Part shown: positions 8,552 through 17,593 of the stretch, piece by piece
Numbering within the stretch: the stretch's first letter is position 1
Layout of the letters: each line of letters begins with the position of its first letter
NCBI RefSeq assembly: GCF_000359745.1
Contig: NZ_AQHN01000055.1
Coordinates: forward strand, 372,001 to 436,000
DNA: 64,000 bases
Direction: 5' to 3'
DNA from: Rhizobium freirei PRF 81
Lineage (GTDB): Bacteria; Pseudomonadota; Alphaproteobacteria; Rhizobiales; Rhizobiaceae
The notes under the pieces: model-generated
Told to the model about the DNA's origin: nothing
What the model saw: the letters and a program-made list of their open reading frames with translations, nothing else
The model's database searches: none
Position numbers and translations under genes: made by a program

Positions 8552-10783
8552 TTAGAACCGCTGGGTCAGCGTCAGCTTGAAGGTCCGGCCGGGCTCGGAA
8601 TAGTAGGCCGCGGGCTGGGTTTGCGTGCCGCTGTAAGATGGAGAATTGAGCGAGTCGTAGTAGGTTTTGTTGAAGATGTTGTAGATACCGCCGCGGATGG
8701 TGAGCCCCTTCACCGGCTCCGGCTCCCACCAGCCCGTCAGATCGAAGATGCCGTAGCCGGGCGCGCGCAAGGTATCGCCCGTCTTTTTCGGCTCGCTGGT
8801 CGCGGTGACGAAGGTCAGGTCCGTTCCCCAGACTTCGGTGGCGTAGCCGACCGTGAAGGCCGCCTTTGCCGGAGCAACGGAGTCGATCCATTGGCCGGTG
8901 TCGGAGTCCTTGCCGTTGACATAGGCAAGAGCGCCCTTGATGTGCATGCCGTTGTCGAACGTCTTGTGCGCGTTCATCTCGACACCGTACATGCGGACAT
9001 TGGCACGATTGAAGTATTCGGTAATGCCAAGCGGATAGGTGCCGGTCGGATCGTTCGACCGCGACGTGTCGATGAAGTTCCTGTACTTATTGTAGAAGAC
9101 GCCGACATGGCCGCCGAAATCGTCGTCGCCGAGATTGGTGCCGATTTCGATGCCGTTGCTGGTTTCGGGCTTCAGGTTGGGGTTGCCGTAGCTGACATAG
9201 CCGCCGGGCACGCCGTAGTTCACATAGAGTTCGCTGACGTTGGGCGCTCGGAAAGCCATGGCCCACTGCGCGTAAAGCTCGATATTGTCTTGCGGCTGAT
9301 ACGAAGCGCGCAGCTTCGGCGAGATGCGGCTGTCCGACTGGCCGGCAGGCAGGCCCTGATAGTTGGCGCTGTCGCGGAAGGCGGCCGTGTTCTTCGGCGA
9401 GTAGTCATACCAGTCGAAGCGCAGGCCCGGCGTCAGCGAGAAGCCGCTGGAGCCGAATTCGATCTTGTCGTCGATGAAAGCGCCGACGCGCTTGCTGTCC
9501 ACATCGGGCATGTCGGACTGGTTGGTATGCAGGAACGAGCAAGAGAAGGCCCAGCGCGGATTGGCGCAACTATCCTTGCCGGCCGAATACTGATGCACCT
9601 TGCCGAAAGACGTATCGAGACCGAAGGTGACCTTGTGATGCAGGCTGCCGGTGTCGAACGACTTCGACGCGTTGCCGCTAAAGCCGATGCTGCGGTTCTC
9701 CATTTCGTTGCGGCGCCAATAGTCGCCGATAACGGAGGTGTAACGGTAGCCTTTGACACCGTTTTCACGCAGGAGATTCTGCCAATAGAAAACGGCATTG
9801 GCGGTCTCGAGGAGAGAATCGGCGCTCTCTGCTTCATACTTGTAATCGAGCGAGATGCGATTGCGCTCTACGTTGTCGGTCTGATCGTAGTTGCCGGGCC
9901 GGAAGTTGCCGGTCGGGCTCTGCAGATGCATCGCATCGATCGTCTTGTCTTTGTTGTAATGCTCCGCCGTGATGCCGAATGTGCCGATATCGGTATATTG
10001 GCGGATTTTGAAGAGGCCGCTCTTCTGATTGTAGTCGGCCGGATCCGCCTCCGTGCGCTTGGTCGAATAGCCGCCGATATCGCCGTTGTTCTCAAGCTCG
10101 TGACCACGCGTATAGCCACCCTCGAAAAGAACGGCAGTATTGTCGATGCGCTTGGCAATCGCCGCCGACCCGCCGATGCTCCGGTCATCGCCATTATAGC
10201 CGAACTTGAAGACGCCGCCCCAGTTAGAACCGGGCGCGATCAGATCCTCGGGCTCCAGCGTGCGCAGCACGAAGGCGCCGCCGAGAGCCCTCGAACCGCC
10301 GCGGCTGGAATCGGCACCACGTACGATGTCGACACTGGAAAGCGCGTTGAAATCGAAGCTGTTGATACCGCCTTTGGCATCGCGGGAGGCGTCGAGCAGA
10401 TAGGGGATTTCGATGCCGTCGACCGTCGTCAGGACACGATCGTCGCCAAGACCGCGAATGTTGACGCCACCCGTGGTGCGATTGAAGCCAACGCCGACCT
10501 CGGTGCTCCGACCGAGATCCTCGACACGCGTGATCTGCTTGTCGTCGATTTCCTTTGCCGTCGTCTCGCTCGCGGTCGGAGAGTCGGCGAGCACATCCTG
10601 CGTCGCCTTGGCCTTACCCTTGACGACGATCGGCTTCAGATTGGTCACACGATCGCCCTTGGCAGTCTCGCCCGTTGCCGCGTCGTTCTGGGTTGTTGTT
10701 TGCGCAAAAGATGTCGTCGCCAGCGCAAGGGCGAAAAACGCAGTGCATGCCAAGAGGGTCGAGCGGTAGCGCCGGACAACCAT
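8552..10783 (-). CDS. TonB-dependent outer-membrane receptor, heme/hemoglobin type
   Basis: This is a 22-stranded outer-membrane receptor for TonB/ExbBD-energised uptake, most like the hemoglobin/transferrin/lactoferrin receptor group that includes rhizobial ShmR/HmuR. A signal peptide covers about the first 29 residues. The plug domain holds VLTTVDGIEIPY and VDIVRGADSSRGGSRALGGA. The barrel contains the FRAP and NPNL boxes (AFRAPNVSEL, GNPNLKPET) and ends in a C-terminal Phe (LTLTQRF). No His lies between FRAP and NPNL, unlike many heme receptors. Of two in-frame ATGs the second (10783) has AAAGGA at proper spacing; the first (10789) directly abuts it. Two TGA-N9-TCA iron operators lie upstream. 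Confidence 0.87.
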   Translation of the reverse strand: MVVRRYRSTLLACTAFFALALATTSFAQTTTQNDAATGETAKGDRVTNLKPIVVKGKAKATQDVLADSPTASETTAKEIDDKQITRVEDLGRSTEVGVGFNRTTGGVNIRGLGDDRVLTTVDGIEIPYLLDASRDAKGGINSFDFNALSSVDIVRGADSSRGGSRALGGAFVLRTLEPEDLIAPGSNWGGVFKFGYNGDDRSIGGSAAIAKRIDNTAVLFEGGYTRGHELENNGDIGGYSTKRTEADPADYNQKSGLFKIRQYTDIGTFGITAEHYNKDKTIDAMHLQSPTGNFRPGNYDQTDNVERNRISLDYKYEAESADSLLETANAVFYWQNLLRENGVKGYRYTSVIGDYWRRNEMENRSIGFSGNASKSFDTGSLHHKVTFGLDTSFGKVHQYSAGKDSCANPRWAFSCSFLHTNQSDMPDVDSKRVGAFIDDKIEFGSSGFSLTPGLRFDWYDYSPKNTAAFRDSANYQGLPAGQSDSRISPKLRASYQPQDNIELYAQWAMAFRAPNVSELYVNYGVPGGYVSYGNPNLKPETSNGIEIGTNLGDDDFGGHVGVFYNKYRNFIDTSRSNDPTGTYPLGITEYFNRANVRMYGVEMNAHKTFDNGMHIKGALAYVNGKDSDTGQWIDSVAPAKAAFTVGYATEVWGTDLTFVTATSEPKKTGDTLRAPGYGIFDLTGWWEPEPVKGLTIRGGIYNIFNKTYYDSLNSPSYSGTQTQPAAYYSEPGRTFKLTLTQRF

Positions 10784-10911
10784 AACCATTCCTTTCGAAT
10801 TGCTTCACCGGGCTGGCTGGTTGCTGCATCGGAAGCAGACAAGGGGCTGGCTGGGTAGGTTTTGTTAACAGGACGGAAATATTCCGCCTTCTTTCTGCCG
10901 CATAGAAAACA

Positions 10912-10926
10912 TGAGTATTATTGTCA
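10912..10926 (-). promoter_or_regulatory. Iron-responsive operator (RirA-type), proximal copy
   Basis: TGA, nine bases, TCA matches the core of the rhizobial iron-responsive operator bound by RirA. It sits about 130 bases upstream of the receptor start in a locally AT-rich promoter region. The motif is short, but a second copy 37 bases away makes chance less likely. Confidence 0.6.
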
Positions 10927-10948
10927 ATATATTCGGCGCAAATAATCA

Positions 10949-10963
10949 TGAATAAAATTATCA
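10949..10963 (-). promoter_or_regulatory. Iron-responsive operator (RirA-type), distal copy
   Basis: CATGA, nine AT-only bases, TCATG is a perfect 5-bp inverted repeat containing the TGA-N9-TCA core. The flanks nearly extend the palindrome to eight bases per arm. It lies 37 bases from the proximal copy, upstream of the TonB-dependent receptor and also upstream of the divergent extensin-like gene. Confidence 0.65.
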
Positions 10964-11059
10964 TGTTTAAAGCCAAACCGAGAAAGTTGCTGAATTGCAA
11001 CGAAACGACCACGTCAGGCGTTCTATCGGCATCATCATTAGAATTGGCTGATTTACTTG

Positions 11060-11857
11060 ATGCTGTTTAGAATCGTTTCACTAAGCTCTACGCTCCTTAT
11101 GCTTATGGCCGCTGCCCTTCCGCAAACCGGCCCGATACCGGAACAAAGACCGGACAGTAAACAGGAGCAACCGGCCGAGACCCCGCCGATCCCCATGACA
11201 AAGCCGGCAGTGTCTTCGGAGGAGCTGGCGATCCCAGAAGATCAGTCGGCTACTGGCAAAATGCAGGGTCCGCCTCGCCCGCCCCTGACGATCGCCTCGG
11301 AACCGGACGAAGAGCACATGGCCTGCATGACGGAGCTGACCGCCATGGGCGCGACCCTCAAGGAAATCCCACGCATTGACGATGGCAATGGCTGCGGCAT
11401 CGACAAGCCCATCGCCCTCGCCTCGCCGCTGTCAGGCATAGAACTCAAACCCGAGGGCAAGATGCGTTGCGAAACCGCGCTGGCGCTCGCTCAATGGATG
11501 AAGACAAGCGTCATCCCCTCCGCTGCCGTACTGGAGAACGGCAAGATCGTCACGATCAATCAAGCATCGACCTATATCTGCCGCCTGCGTAACAATGCCT
11601 CTGCCGGCAAGATTTCCGAACATGCCCGCGGCAATGCCATCGATATCGCCAGCTTCACTTTCGAAAACGGCAAAACCATCGGCATCGAACCCAGGCGCGA
11701 AGATCCGACCCTGACGGGCGCATTCCAGCGCGCGGCAAGCGCTTCGGCCTGCCTCTATTTTACGACCGTTTTAGACCCGGAGAGCGACGCCGCCCACGAA
11801 ACGCATTTCCATCTGGATGTGCTCGAAAGGAATGGCGGCTTCCGATATTGCCATTAG
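11060..11857 (+). CDS. Extensin-like family protein
   Basis: The 265-residue protein has an N-terminal signal segment (about residues 1-22), a Pro/Glu-rich linker to about residue 75 and a C-terminal extensin-like domain. Conserved elements are the cysteines in MACMTEL, GCGIDKP, MRCETALAL, YICRLRN and ACLYF, and the motif ISEHARGNAIDIASF followed by ETHFHLD. The His/Asp arrangement resembles D-alanyl-D-alanine carboxypeptidase-type metallopeptidase folds, so a role at the cell wall is possible but unproven. ATG at 11060 is preferred over the overlapping TTG at 11057. The 3' end overlaps the convergent methyltransferase gene by four bases. Confidence 0.8.
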   Translation: MLFRIVSLSSTLLMLMAAALPQTGPIPEQRPDSKQEQPAETPPIPMTKPAVSSEELAIPEDQSATGKMQGPPRPPLTIASEPDEEHMACMTELTAMGATLKEIPRIDDGNGCGIDKPIALASPLSGIELKPEGKMRCETALALAQWMKTSVIPSAAVLENGKIVTINQASTYICRLRNNASAGKISEHARGNAIDIASFTFENGKTIGIEPRREDPTLTGAFQRAASASACLYFTTVLDPESDAAHETHFHLDVLERNGGFRYCH

Positions 11858-12693
11858 GCGAAGGCATCTGAAAACCACATATCCCTATAGATCGCGACCG
11901 CTGTGTCATCGGGCGCGCGATCACGCGTCAGCCAGACCGATCGGATGGACCAGGCGCCTGCAACGGTTGGGACCTTGCTGCATTCAGCTGGATCCGATGC
12001 GCCGACGCAAGGAATGAAATAAGCGGGCATCAGTGCCCGAGCATCATACCCCCATTTCGTGCGGGTGATGCGAACGGCAAGGCCGATCCTGTCATTGGCT
12101 TGCCACGGCATGATGATCCGGCCTCCGGGCCGCAACGCCTGCAGCCACGACATCGGCGGCACGACCACGCCGGCGCTCACGTAGATCAGGTCGGCATCCG
12201 GCAACTCCAACGAGGTTGCATCGCCGTGAATGACGGAAATGCCCTCGAATGAAGCGAGATTCTCGCGTGTCCGCTTCGCCAATGCCCTGTCGATTTCAAT
12301 AGCGTGAACATGGCCGCCCGGCGCCACGAGCGTCGACAGAAGAGCAGTGTAATAGCCTGTTCCCGTTCCGACATGAATGGCCGTCTCGCCAGGCCTCGGA
12401 GCGACAGCACCAATGAAGGCAGCATGGAGAAAGGGCTCGCCATTGTTGATCCCCCTTGTTCTATCCAGCGCAACGAGCACATTCTGATAGAGAAAGGCGG
12501 GATCGTCACCCGGCGTTTCGATACAGCGCCTGTTGACCACGATCTGCCACGGCCCCGGCCCCATGAACGCTTCACGCTTGACCATGTTGAAGGCCCGCTC
12601 CAGCCTCCCATCCGTCGAGTTGCTGGCGGCCGCCATCATCTTCGCATAATGGGCGCGTACTTCATCCAGACTGGCACGGCTACCTGCGGTCAC
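11854..12693 (-). CDS. PCMT-like SAM-dependent methyltransferase
   Basis: The 279-residue product resembles protein-L-isoaspartate O-methyltransferases. Helical N-terminus, then AFMGPGPWQIV, YQNVLVAL, the SAM-binding glycine loop HVGTGTGYYTALLS (about residues 107-120), the acidic loop HAIEIDRALA and a post-I motif with GDATSLELPDADLIYVSAG. Rhizobia carry a separate canonical pcm, so the substrate here is uncertain. Translation starts with GTG, with GGAGG six bases upstream. Confidence 0.78.
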   Translation of the reverse strand: MTAGSRASLDEVRAHYAKMMAAASNSTDGRLERAFNMVKREAFMGPGPWQIVVNRRCIETPGDDPAFLYQNVLVALDRTRGINNGEPFLHAAFIGAVAPRPGETAIHVGTGTGYYTALLSTLVAPGGHVHAIEIDRALAKRTRENLASFEGISVIHGDATSLELPDADLIYVSAGVVVPPMSWLQALRPGGRIIMPWQANDRIGLAVRITRTKWGYDARALMPAYFIPCVGASDPAECSKVPTVAGAWSIRSVWLTRDRAPDDTAVAIYRDMWFSDAFA

Positions 12694-12864
12694 GGGATGC
12701 CTCCATCGTCAAGTGCGATATTGTCGGCGCCCGTTACCGATCTTGCTAGCGATTTTTGCCACGTCAACGGCACAGACGCATCAACGCCCCGCATAACGAC
12801 AATTCTTCCCGCCAGCGACTTCCAAGCCGGCAGGCGGCCCGAAGAATTGAACCAGATTCTGAAC

Positions 12865-14544
12865 TTAAAACAGTCCTTCGATGTAGCCCTGATCATTGAG
12901 GAAAATCCTCTCGGCAGCCGGTGCTTTCGGCAGGCCGGGCATGGTCATGATCTCGCCGGTGATGGCGACGACGAAACCGGCACCGGCCGACAGCCGCACC
13001 TCACGAACCGGCACGATATGCCCTTCCGGTGCGCCGCGAACGTTTGGATCCGTCGAGAAGGAATATTGCGTCTTCGCCATGCAGACCGGCAGGTGGCCAT
13101 AGCCCTGGTCTTCCCACGACCGCAACTGATCCCGCACGGCTTTGTCCGCAGTAACCTCGCCGGCATGGTAGATCTTAGAGGCGACGATCTCAATCTTCTC
13201 CAGCAGCGGAAGATTGTCCGGATAGAGCGGGTGGAAATTCGCCTGACCGGATTCGGCAAGTTCCACCACCTTGAGCGCAAGATCGACGATGCCGGCCGAA
13301 CCCTCGGCCCAGTGACGGCAGAGGATCGCATCGGCACCAAGGCGCGCCACATAATTCTTCAGCGCCTCGATCTCCGCTTCCGTATCCGAAACGAAGTGAT
13401 TGATGGCAACGACGACGGGCACGCCGAACTTGCGGACATTGGCGACATGCCGGCCGAGATTGGCGCAACCCTTGACGAGTGCCTCGACATTCTCCTTGCC
13501 GAGATCCTCCTTCTTGATGCCGCCATTCATCTTCAGCGCCCGCACGGTCGCGACGATGACGGCCGCATCGGGAGAGAGGCCGGCTTTGCGGCATTTGATG
13601 TCGAAGAATTTCTCCGCACCGAGATCGGCGCCGAAGCCGGCTTCCGTCACGACGTAATCGGCAAGCTTGAGCGCCGTGCGCGTCGCGATCACCGAATTGC
13701 AGCCATGGGCGATATTGGCGAAGGGGCCGCCATGCACCAGCGCCGGATTGTTCTCCAGCGTCTGCACGAGGTTCGGCTGCATGGCATCCTTCAGGAGCAC
13801 GGCCATGGCGCCATCTGCCTTCAGGTCGCGGGCATAGACGGGCGTCCGGTCGCGGCGATAACCGACGATGATGTTGCCAAGCCGCTTTTCCAGATCCTTG
13901 AGGTCGGCTGCCAGGCAGAGGATCGCCATGACCTCGGAGGCCACCGTGATGTCGAAGCCGCCTTCGCGGGGGAAACCGTTGGCAACTCCACCAAGCGAGG
14001 AAACGATATCGCGCAGCGCACGATCATTCATGTCCATCGCGCGGCGCCAGGTGATGCGGCGAATATCGATATTCTGCTCGTTGCCCCAATAGATATGGTT
14101 GTCGATCAGCGCGGCGAGAAGATTGTGGGCGGAGGTGACCGCATGAAAATCGCCGGTGAAATGCAGGTTGATGTCTTCCATCGGCACGACCTGCGCATAG
14201 CCGCCGCCAGCCGCGCCACCCTTCACGCCGAAACAGGGGCCAAGCGAGGCCTCGCGCACGCAGACCACCGTCTTCTTGCCGATTCGGTTCAGACCGTCGC
14301 CGAGGCCGACCGTCGTAGTCGTCTTGCCCTCACCCGCCGGTGTCGGATTGATGGCCGTAACGAGAATGAGCTTGCCATCCTTCTTCTCGGCCTGCGCCGC
14401 AATGAAGTCGGCACCGATCTTTGCCTTGTCATAACCGTAAGGCGCCAGATCTTCCGCCGGAATGCCGAGCTTGGCACCAATCTCAATGATCGGCAGCTTA
14501 TTCGCTGCACGCGCGATTTCGATGTCAGATGCGACGGTCGCCAT
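12865..14544 (-). CDS. fhs: Formate--tetrahydrofolate ligase
   Basis: This enzyme joins formate to tetrahydrofolate using ATP, giving 10-formyl-THF for one-carbon metabolism. The 559-residue length is normal. The P-loop-like [18 protein letters not shown] lies near residues 64-81, and the conserved [20 protein letters not shown] and [15 protein letters not shown] blocks are present. The start [17 protein letters not shown] matches the family; the frame is open upstream to 14667 without a supporting ribosome-binding site. The gene is divergent from a UPF0114 membrane protein gene. Confidence 0.97.
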   Translation of the reverse strand: MATVASDIEIARAANKLPIIEIGAKLGIPAEDLAPYGYDKAKIGADFIAAQAEKKDGKLILVTAINPTPAGEGKTTTTVGLGDGLNRIGKKTVVCVREASLGPCFGVKGGAAGGGYAQVVPMEDINLHFTGDFHAVTSAHNLLAALIDNHIYWGNEQNIDIRRITWRRAMDMNDRALRDIVSSLGGVANGFPREGGFDITVASEVMAILCLAADLKDLEKRLGNIIVGYRRDRTPVYARDLKADGAMAVLLKDAMQPNLVQTLENNPALVHGGPFANIAHGCNSVIATRTALKLADYVVTEAGFGADLGAEKFFDIKCRKAGLSPDAAVIVATVRALKMNGGIKKEDLGKENVEALVKGCANLGRHVANVRKFGVPVVVAINHFVSDTEAEIEALKNYVARLGADAILCRHWAEGSAGIVDLALKVVELAESGQANFHPLYPDNLPLLEKIEIVASKIYHAGEVTADKAVRDQLRSWEDQGYGHLPVCMAKTQYSFSTDPNVRGAPEGHIVPVREVRLSAGAGFVVAITGEIMTMPGLPKAPAAERIFLNDQGYIEGLF

Positions 14545-14711
14545 CAAACTTGCCCCCAACACACGGTCATTTGCATGTCGGGATAAACCAATATGTTTCC
14601 GGTGTGAATAGGAGCGGCGCAGCGTCTTCCGCGAAACGGCCCGCCTTGCCGCGAGACATCTGCACACCTATTTTCGGGATCCGAATTCAAAGCGAGAACA
14701 AAGGAAAACAT

Positions 14712-15221
14712 ATGAAGTCCCTGGAATTGCTGGTCGAGCGCATCATCCTCTCCAGTCGCTGGCTTCTGGTGATCTTCTATCTCGGTCTTGCCGCTTCGCT
14801 CGCCGTCTATGCCGCCTCATTTATCTATAAGTTCTACAAGGTCGCGATCAACGCGCTGGTCTATGACGAAGCCGATATGATCCTGGCCATTCTCGGCCTC
14901 ATCGACGCCGCCCTGGTGGCGAGCCTGATCGTCATGGTGATGATTTCCGGCTACGAAAATTTCGTCAGCCGATTCGATGAAGGCGAAGACCAGGTATCGT
15001 TCCTCGGAAAGCTCGATTCAGGCAGCCTCAAGATCAAGGTCGCCTCCTCGATCGTCGCCATCTCCTCGATCCACCTGCTGCAAATCTTCCTCAACGCCAC
15101 TCAGTATGACAACGCCAAGCTGATGTGGTTCACCATCATTCATCTCGCCTTCGTCGTCTCCGCGCTGCTGCTTGGATTCCTCGAAAAGATCATGGCGAAA
15201 GCAAAAGCCAAGGATAGCTGA
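14712..15221 (+). CDS. UPF0114 / TIGR00645 membrane protein
   Basis: The 169-residue protein has four predicted membrane segments (about residues 17-40, 55-80, 108-125 and 136-155) and the family's N-terminal block LELLVERIILSSRWLL. The family (E. coli YqhA-like) is conserved but without a settled function. AAAGG sits eight bases before the ATG. It converges on the ClpP-fold gene with only 14 bases between the stop codons. Confidence 0.85.
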   Translation: MKSLELLVERIILSSRWLLVIFYLGLAASLAVYAASFIYKFYKVAINALVYDEADMILAILGLIDAALVASLIVMVMISGYENFVSRFDEGEDQVSFLGKLDSGSLKIKVASSIVAISSIHLLQIFLNATQYDNAKLMWFTIIHLAFVVSALLLGFLEKIMAKAKAKDS

Positions 15222-15235
15222 GGCTGGAATCCCGG

Positions 15236-16186
15236 CTATTGACCGACCATGGCCGATCGGCCGGCCGGCGATGGCGGCGGCGCGACACAATCCGAGATCG
15301 ACTGGTTGGTCCCGCAGTTGCGGGCCGAAACCAGCTCAATGGCATCGGCAAGTTCCGTCGTCAATTTCAGCTTGAGGGCATCCATCTGCGAAATAAGGTG
15401 AATGCCGTTGGGGTCGGTTCCCAGCATCAGGTCGACAACCGATTTATCGATGCCCATCTTGCCCAGGAATCCGACCAGCCGCGCCTTCTGCGCCTTGTCG
15501 AGTTTGGTCGTATCATACTTGCCGACGAATTTGCGCCCGATCTCCCTCTTGGAGAGGATCTTGCGCTTGCCGTCCACGACTTCATATTCGGTGCGATATT
15601 GAACGCGCACCTCGCTATAGGTCGTGGTAATCTGATGTACGCCCATGAGTGCGAATGGGCTGTAGACACGCCGGACACCGCCGGTGAAAAACAGCGGACA
15701 GGCGGAAAAACAGACCGCGTCTGCAGAATACGGTTCTCCCTTGATCGAGCCATCCTTGGCGATCGCAGCCGGGCAAATAGGCTCGGCGTAGGGGCATAGG
15801 CGCGAGCGGGTGCGGCCAACCGCAATGGAGAGCTTCTGCCTGCGGATCGCATAAGCCATCTCCGTCGCGGCCTTCACATCGCCGCCGGGCGAATTGACGA
15901 CGATCGGCAGCTTTCGATCGCCGAGCTGTTTCAGGAGCTTCTGCAGCTTTCTCGGCGAATCCGCCATGATCTGCCCTTCCGCCGAGATCCAATCGGGGCA
16001 CGTATCATCACCGCGGCATTGGCCCATATCCCCATGAACGAGCAGAAACCGCATGGGCTGGCCGCTGGCAACCTCGGCCGCATCGACAGCCGCAGGCGAC
16101 AGGAGCAGAAGCGAAGCAGCCGTCAGAAGCCACAGTGCCGTTTGACAAAACCGCATTGCAAGCTGCGGCAGGAAGCGAAAGTTCAT
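15236..16186 (-). CDS. COG3904-type periplasmic protein with ClpP-like fold
   Basis: The 316-residue product has a signal peptide (about residues 1-36) and a domain reminiscent of the ClpP/crotonase fold. VVNSPGGDVKAATEMAYAI resembles the ClpP oxyanion segment, CFSACPLFFTGG contains a Ser in the place of the nucleophile, and LMGVHQ supplies a His 23 residues later, close to the Ser-His spacing of ClpP. Extra Cys residues (CRGDDTC, RLCPYAEPIC) suggest disulfides. A secreted serine peptidase is therefore possible, but no member is known to me as characterised. ATG at 16186 is chosen over a TTG at 16231 because it opens the signal peptide. Confidence 0.7.
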   Translation of the reverse strand: MNFRFLPQLAMRFCQTALWLLTAASLLLLSPAAVDAAEVASGQPMRFLLVHGDMGQCRGDDTCPDWISAEGQIMADSPRKLQKLLKQLGDRKLPIVVNSPGGDVKAATEMAYAIRRQKLSIAVGRTRSRLCPYAEPICPAAIAKDGSIKGEPYSADAVCFSACPLFFTGGVRRVYSPFALMGVHQITTTYSEVRVQYRTEYEVVDGKRKILSKREIGRKFVGKYDTTKLDKAQKARLVGFLGKMGIDKSVVDLMLGTDPNGIHLISQMDALKLKLTTELADAIELVSARNCGTNQSISDCVAPPPSPAGRSAMVGQ

Positions 16187-16231
16187 GAGATAGACGCCTG
16201 GAAGCGATTGCTTTGGCAAGACCGATATCAA

Positions 16232-16759
16232 CCGCTTTGGGCCTTCGCAAGGCAGGGCACAACACCATCATGCTATTTAGGAAAAGACAGGCTGATAGCA
16301 CGCTTTGGGCGGATTTGGCTGCTGTCAGCAGTCTAGGCCTCGGCCGGTAAATTTGATCGATGAAGACCTAGCTGCAGCCACAACTCACCACACCATATAA
16401 ACAGACAGTCGCTCCACCCTAAGCATGCCTAGGAGATGGTTCAAGTTCATCGTCATACCGGGGATGATCCACAACCTCCGGATAAGCCGCCTCCGACGTG
16501 GTTTGAGATCATGGCCATTCTCTTGGCAGATCCCGTTCTGATGCCGCCAACTGTATATTGGGGTCGTATTTGCAAGTATCGGAAGCGAAATTTCCGCTCG
16601 CAATGGCCGCATTGGCGAAGTGCGCACAACCTCATTAGTTACAATATTAAAATATATGAAAATGAATTTATTTCTGGTTCTGTGATATTTTTGCGTCTAG
16701 CATTCACTTGTAGATCGGGTATTTGATAACGATAACACGCTGTGGGCGCTTCTACTCAT
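16232..16759. other. Gene-free, partly AT-rich stretch
   Basis: This 530-base region upstream of the LuxR gene holds short overlapping frames on both strands with atypical codon use and no recognisable family, so none is called. Its last about 120 bases (16620-16740) are markedly AT-rich compared with the surroundings and probably contain the luxR-family promoter. No repeat or operator was identified. Confidence 0.5.
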
Positions 16760-17491
16760 ATGTCCTATATCATTGCTGCTGAGAGACAATTGCTGCTTTC
16801 TGCCGAGTTGGCTGCTGCTCGGACACAGACAGCGTTCACCCTCGCGCTCGAACGGTCAGGGACTGCCTTCGGCTTCAGCCATGTGGCCGTCATGAATGCC
16901 CCGGTTCCCGACGATTCAATGATGGCAGCGCTGCTGATCGCGGGATCCGTACCAGCTCAATTTGTGCGTGAATTCGATCGTCAGCAACTGGTCCGGCGCT
17001 GCCAGACATTGCTGCGCACACGTGATTCCGTGATGCCACGCTCCTGGCATCTGCTGGAAAAAGACAGTGCCCCGGACGTCGATCTGTCGCGCGAGTTCCA
17101 TGCTCTGCTGATCAATTATAATTGCCCGATGAACGTGATCATTCCGATCAACTCAGCGGACGGGCAGCGTCTTCTTTTCTGGTTCATGGGCAATCGCAGC
17201 ACACTCAGCCAGAGCGAGCTCAACGAGCTCACCATGATCATGATGCAGGCGCTCGATTCCTATAATTGCCTGAAGCGTAGCGACGGTTCGGCGCCGCATA
17301 CGCTTTCGGCTCGTGAACTCGAAGTGGTTCGCTGGACGGCGCAGGGCAAGACGTCGGTCGAAATCGGCCAGATCCTTTCCCTCTCCGACCACACGGTCAA
17401 CGCATATATGATGAACGCGATCAAGAAGCTCGATTGCGTCAATCGCACGCAACTCGTCGCGAAAGCCATCCGGCTCAAGCTGATCAGCTAG
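16760..17491 (+). CDS. LuxR-family regulator (LuxR solo)
   Basis: The 243-residue protein has an N-terminal autoinducer-binding-like domain (about residues 10-160) and a C-terminal LuxR helix-turn-helix (LSARELEVVRWTAQGKTSVE to VNRTQLVAKAIRL). No luxI-type synthase is nearby. Several positions that contact acyl-homoserine lactone in TraR/LuxR are not obvious: the segment before IIPI reads NYNCPMNV rather than the usual Gly-containing form. It may therefore bind another ligand or none. Start uncertain: ATG at 16760 is taken, with an in-frame GTG at 16742; neither has a clear RBS. Confidence 0.82.
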   Translation: MSYIIAAERQLLLSAELAAARTQTAFTLALERSGTAFGFSHVAVMNAPVPDDSMMAALLIAGSVPAQFVREFDRQQLVRRCQTLLRTRDSVMPRSWHLLEKDSAPDVDLSREFHALLINYNCPMNVIIPINSADGQRLLFWFMGNRSTLSQSELNELTMIMMQALDSYNCLKRSDGSAPHTLSARELEVVRWTAQGKTSVEIGQILSLSDHTVNAYMMNAIKKLDCVNRTQLVAKAIRLKLIS

Positions 17492-17593
17492 TCCTTCCAG
17501 CCGCCATCACGCCTCCTCCCGCACGGCAGCGCCGGCCGCTCGCGGCGCGGTTTCATCGTGCTTTATCAGGCCGACCGGCCAGGAGTTTCCCCC

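Noticed and set aside
8621-10858. 745-codon open frame on the plus strand opposite the TonB receptor gene
   Set aside because: Antisense shadow caused by high GC3; the minus-strand product has signal peptide, plug and barrel motifs, while this one has no recognisable domain.
11066-11072. TTTAGAA as an Irr (ICE) operator half-site
   Set aside because: The second half does not match TTCTAAA, and it lies inside the start of the extensin-like coding sequence.
16436-16726. 96-codon frame in the gap before the LuxR gene
   Set aside because: No RBS, poor codon use, overlaps an opposite-strand frame of similar length and runs into the AT-rich promoter region; no similarity recognised.
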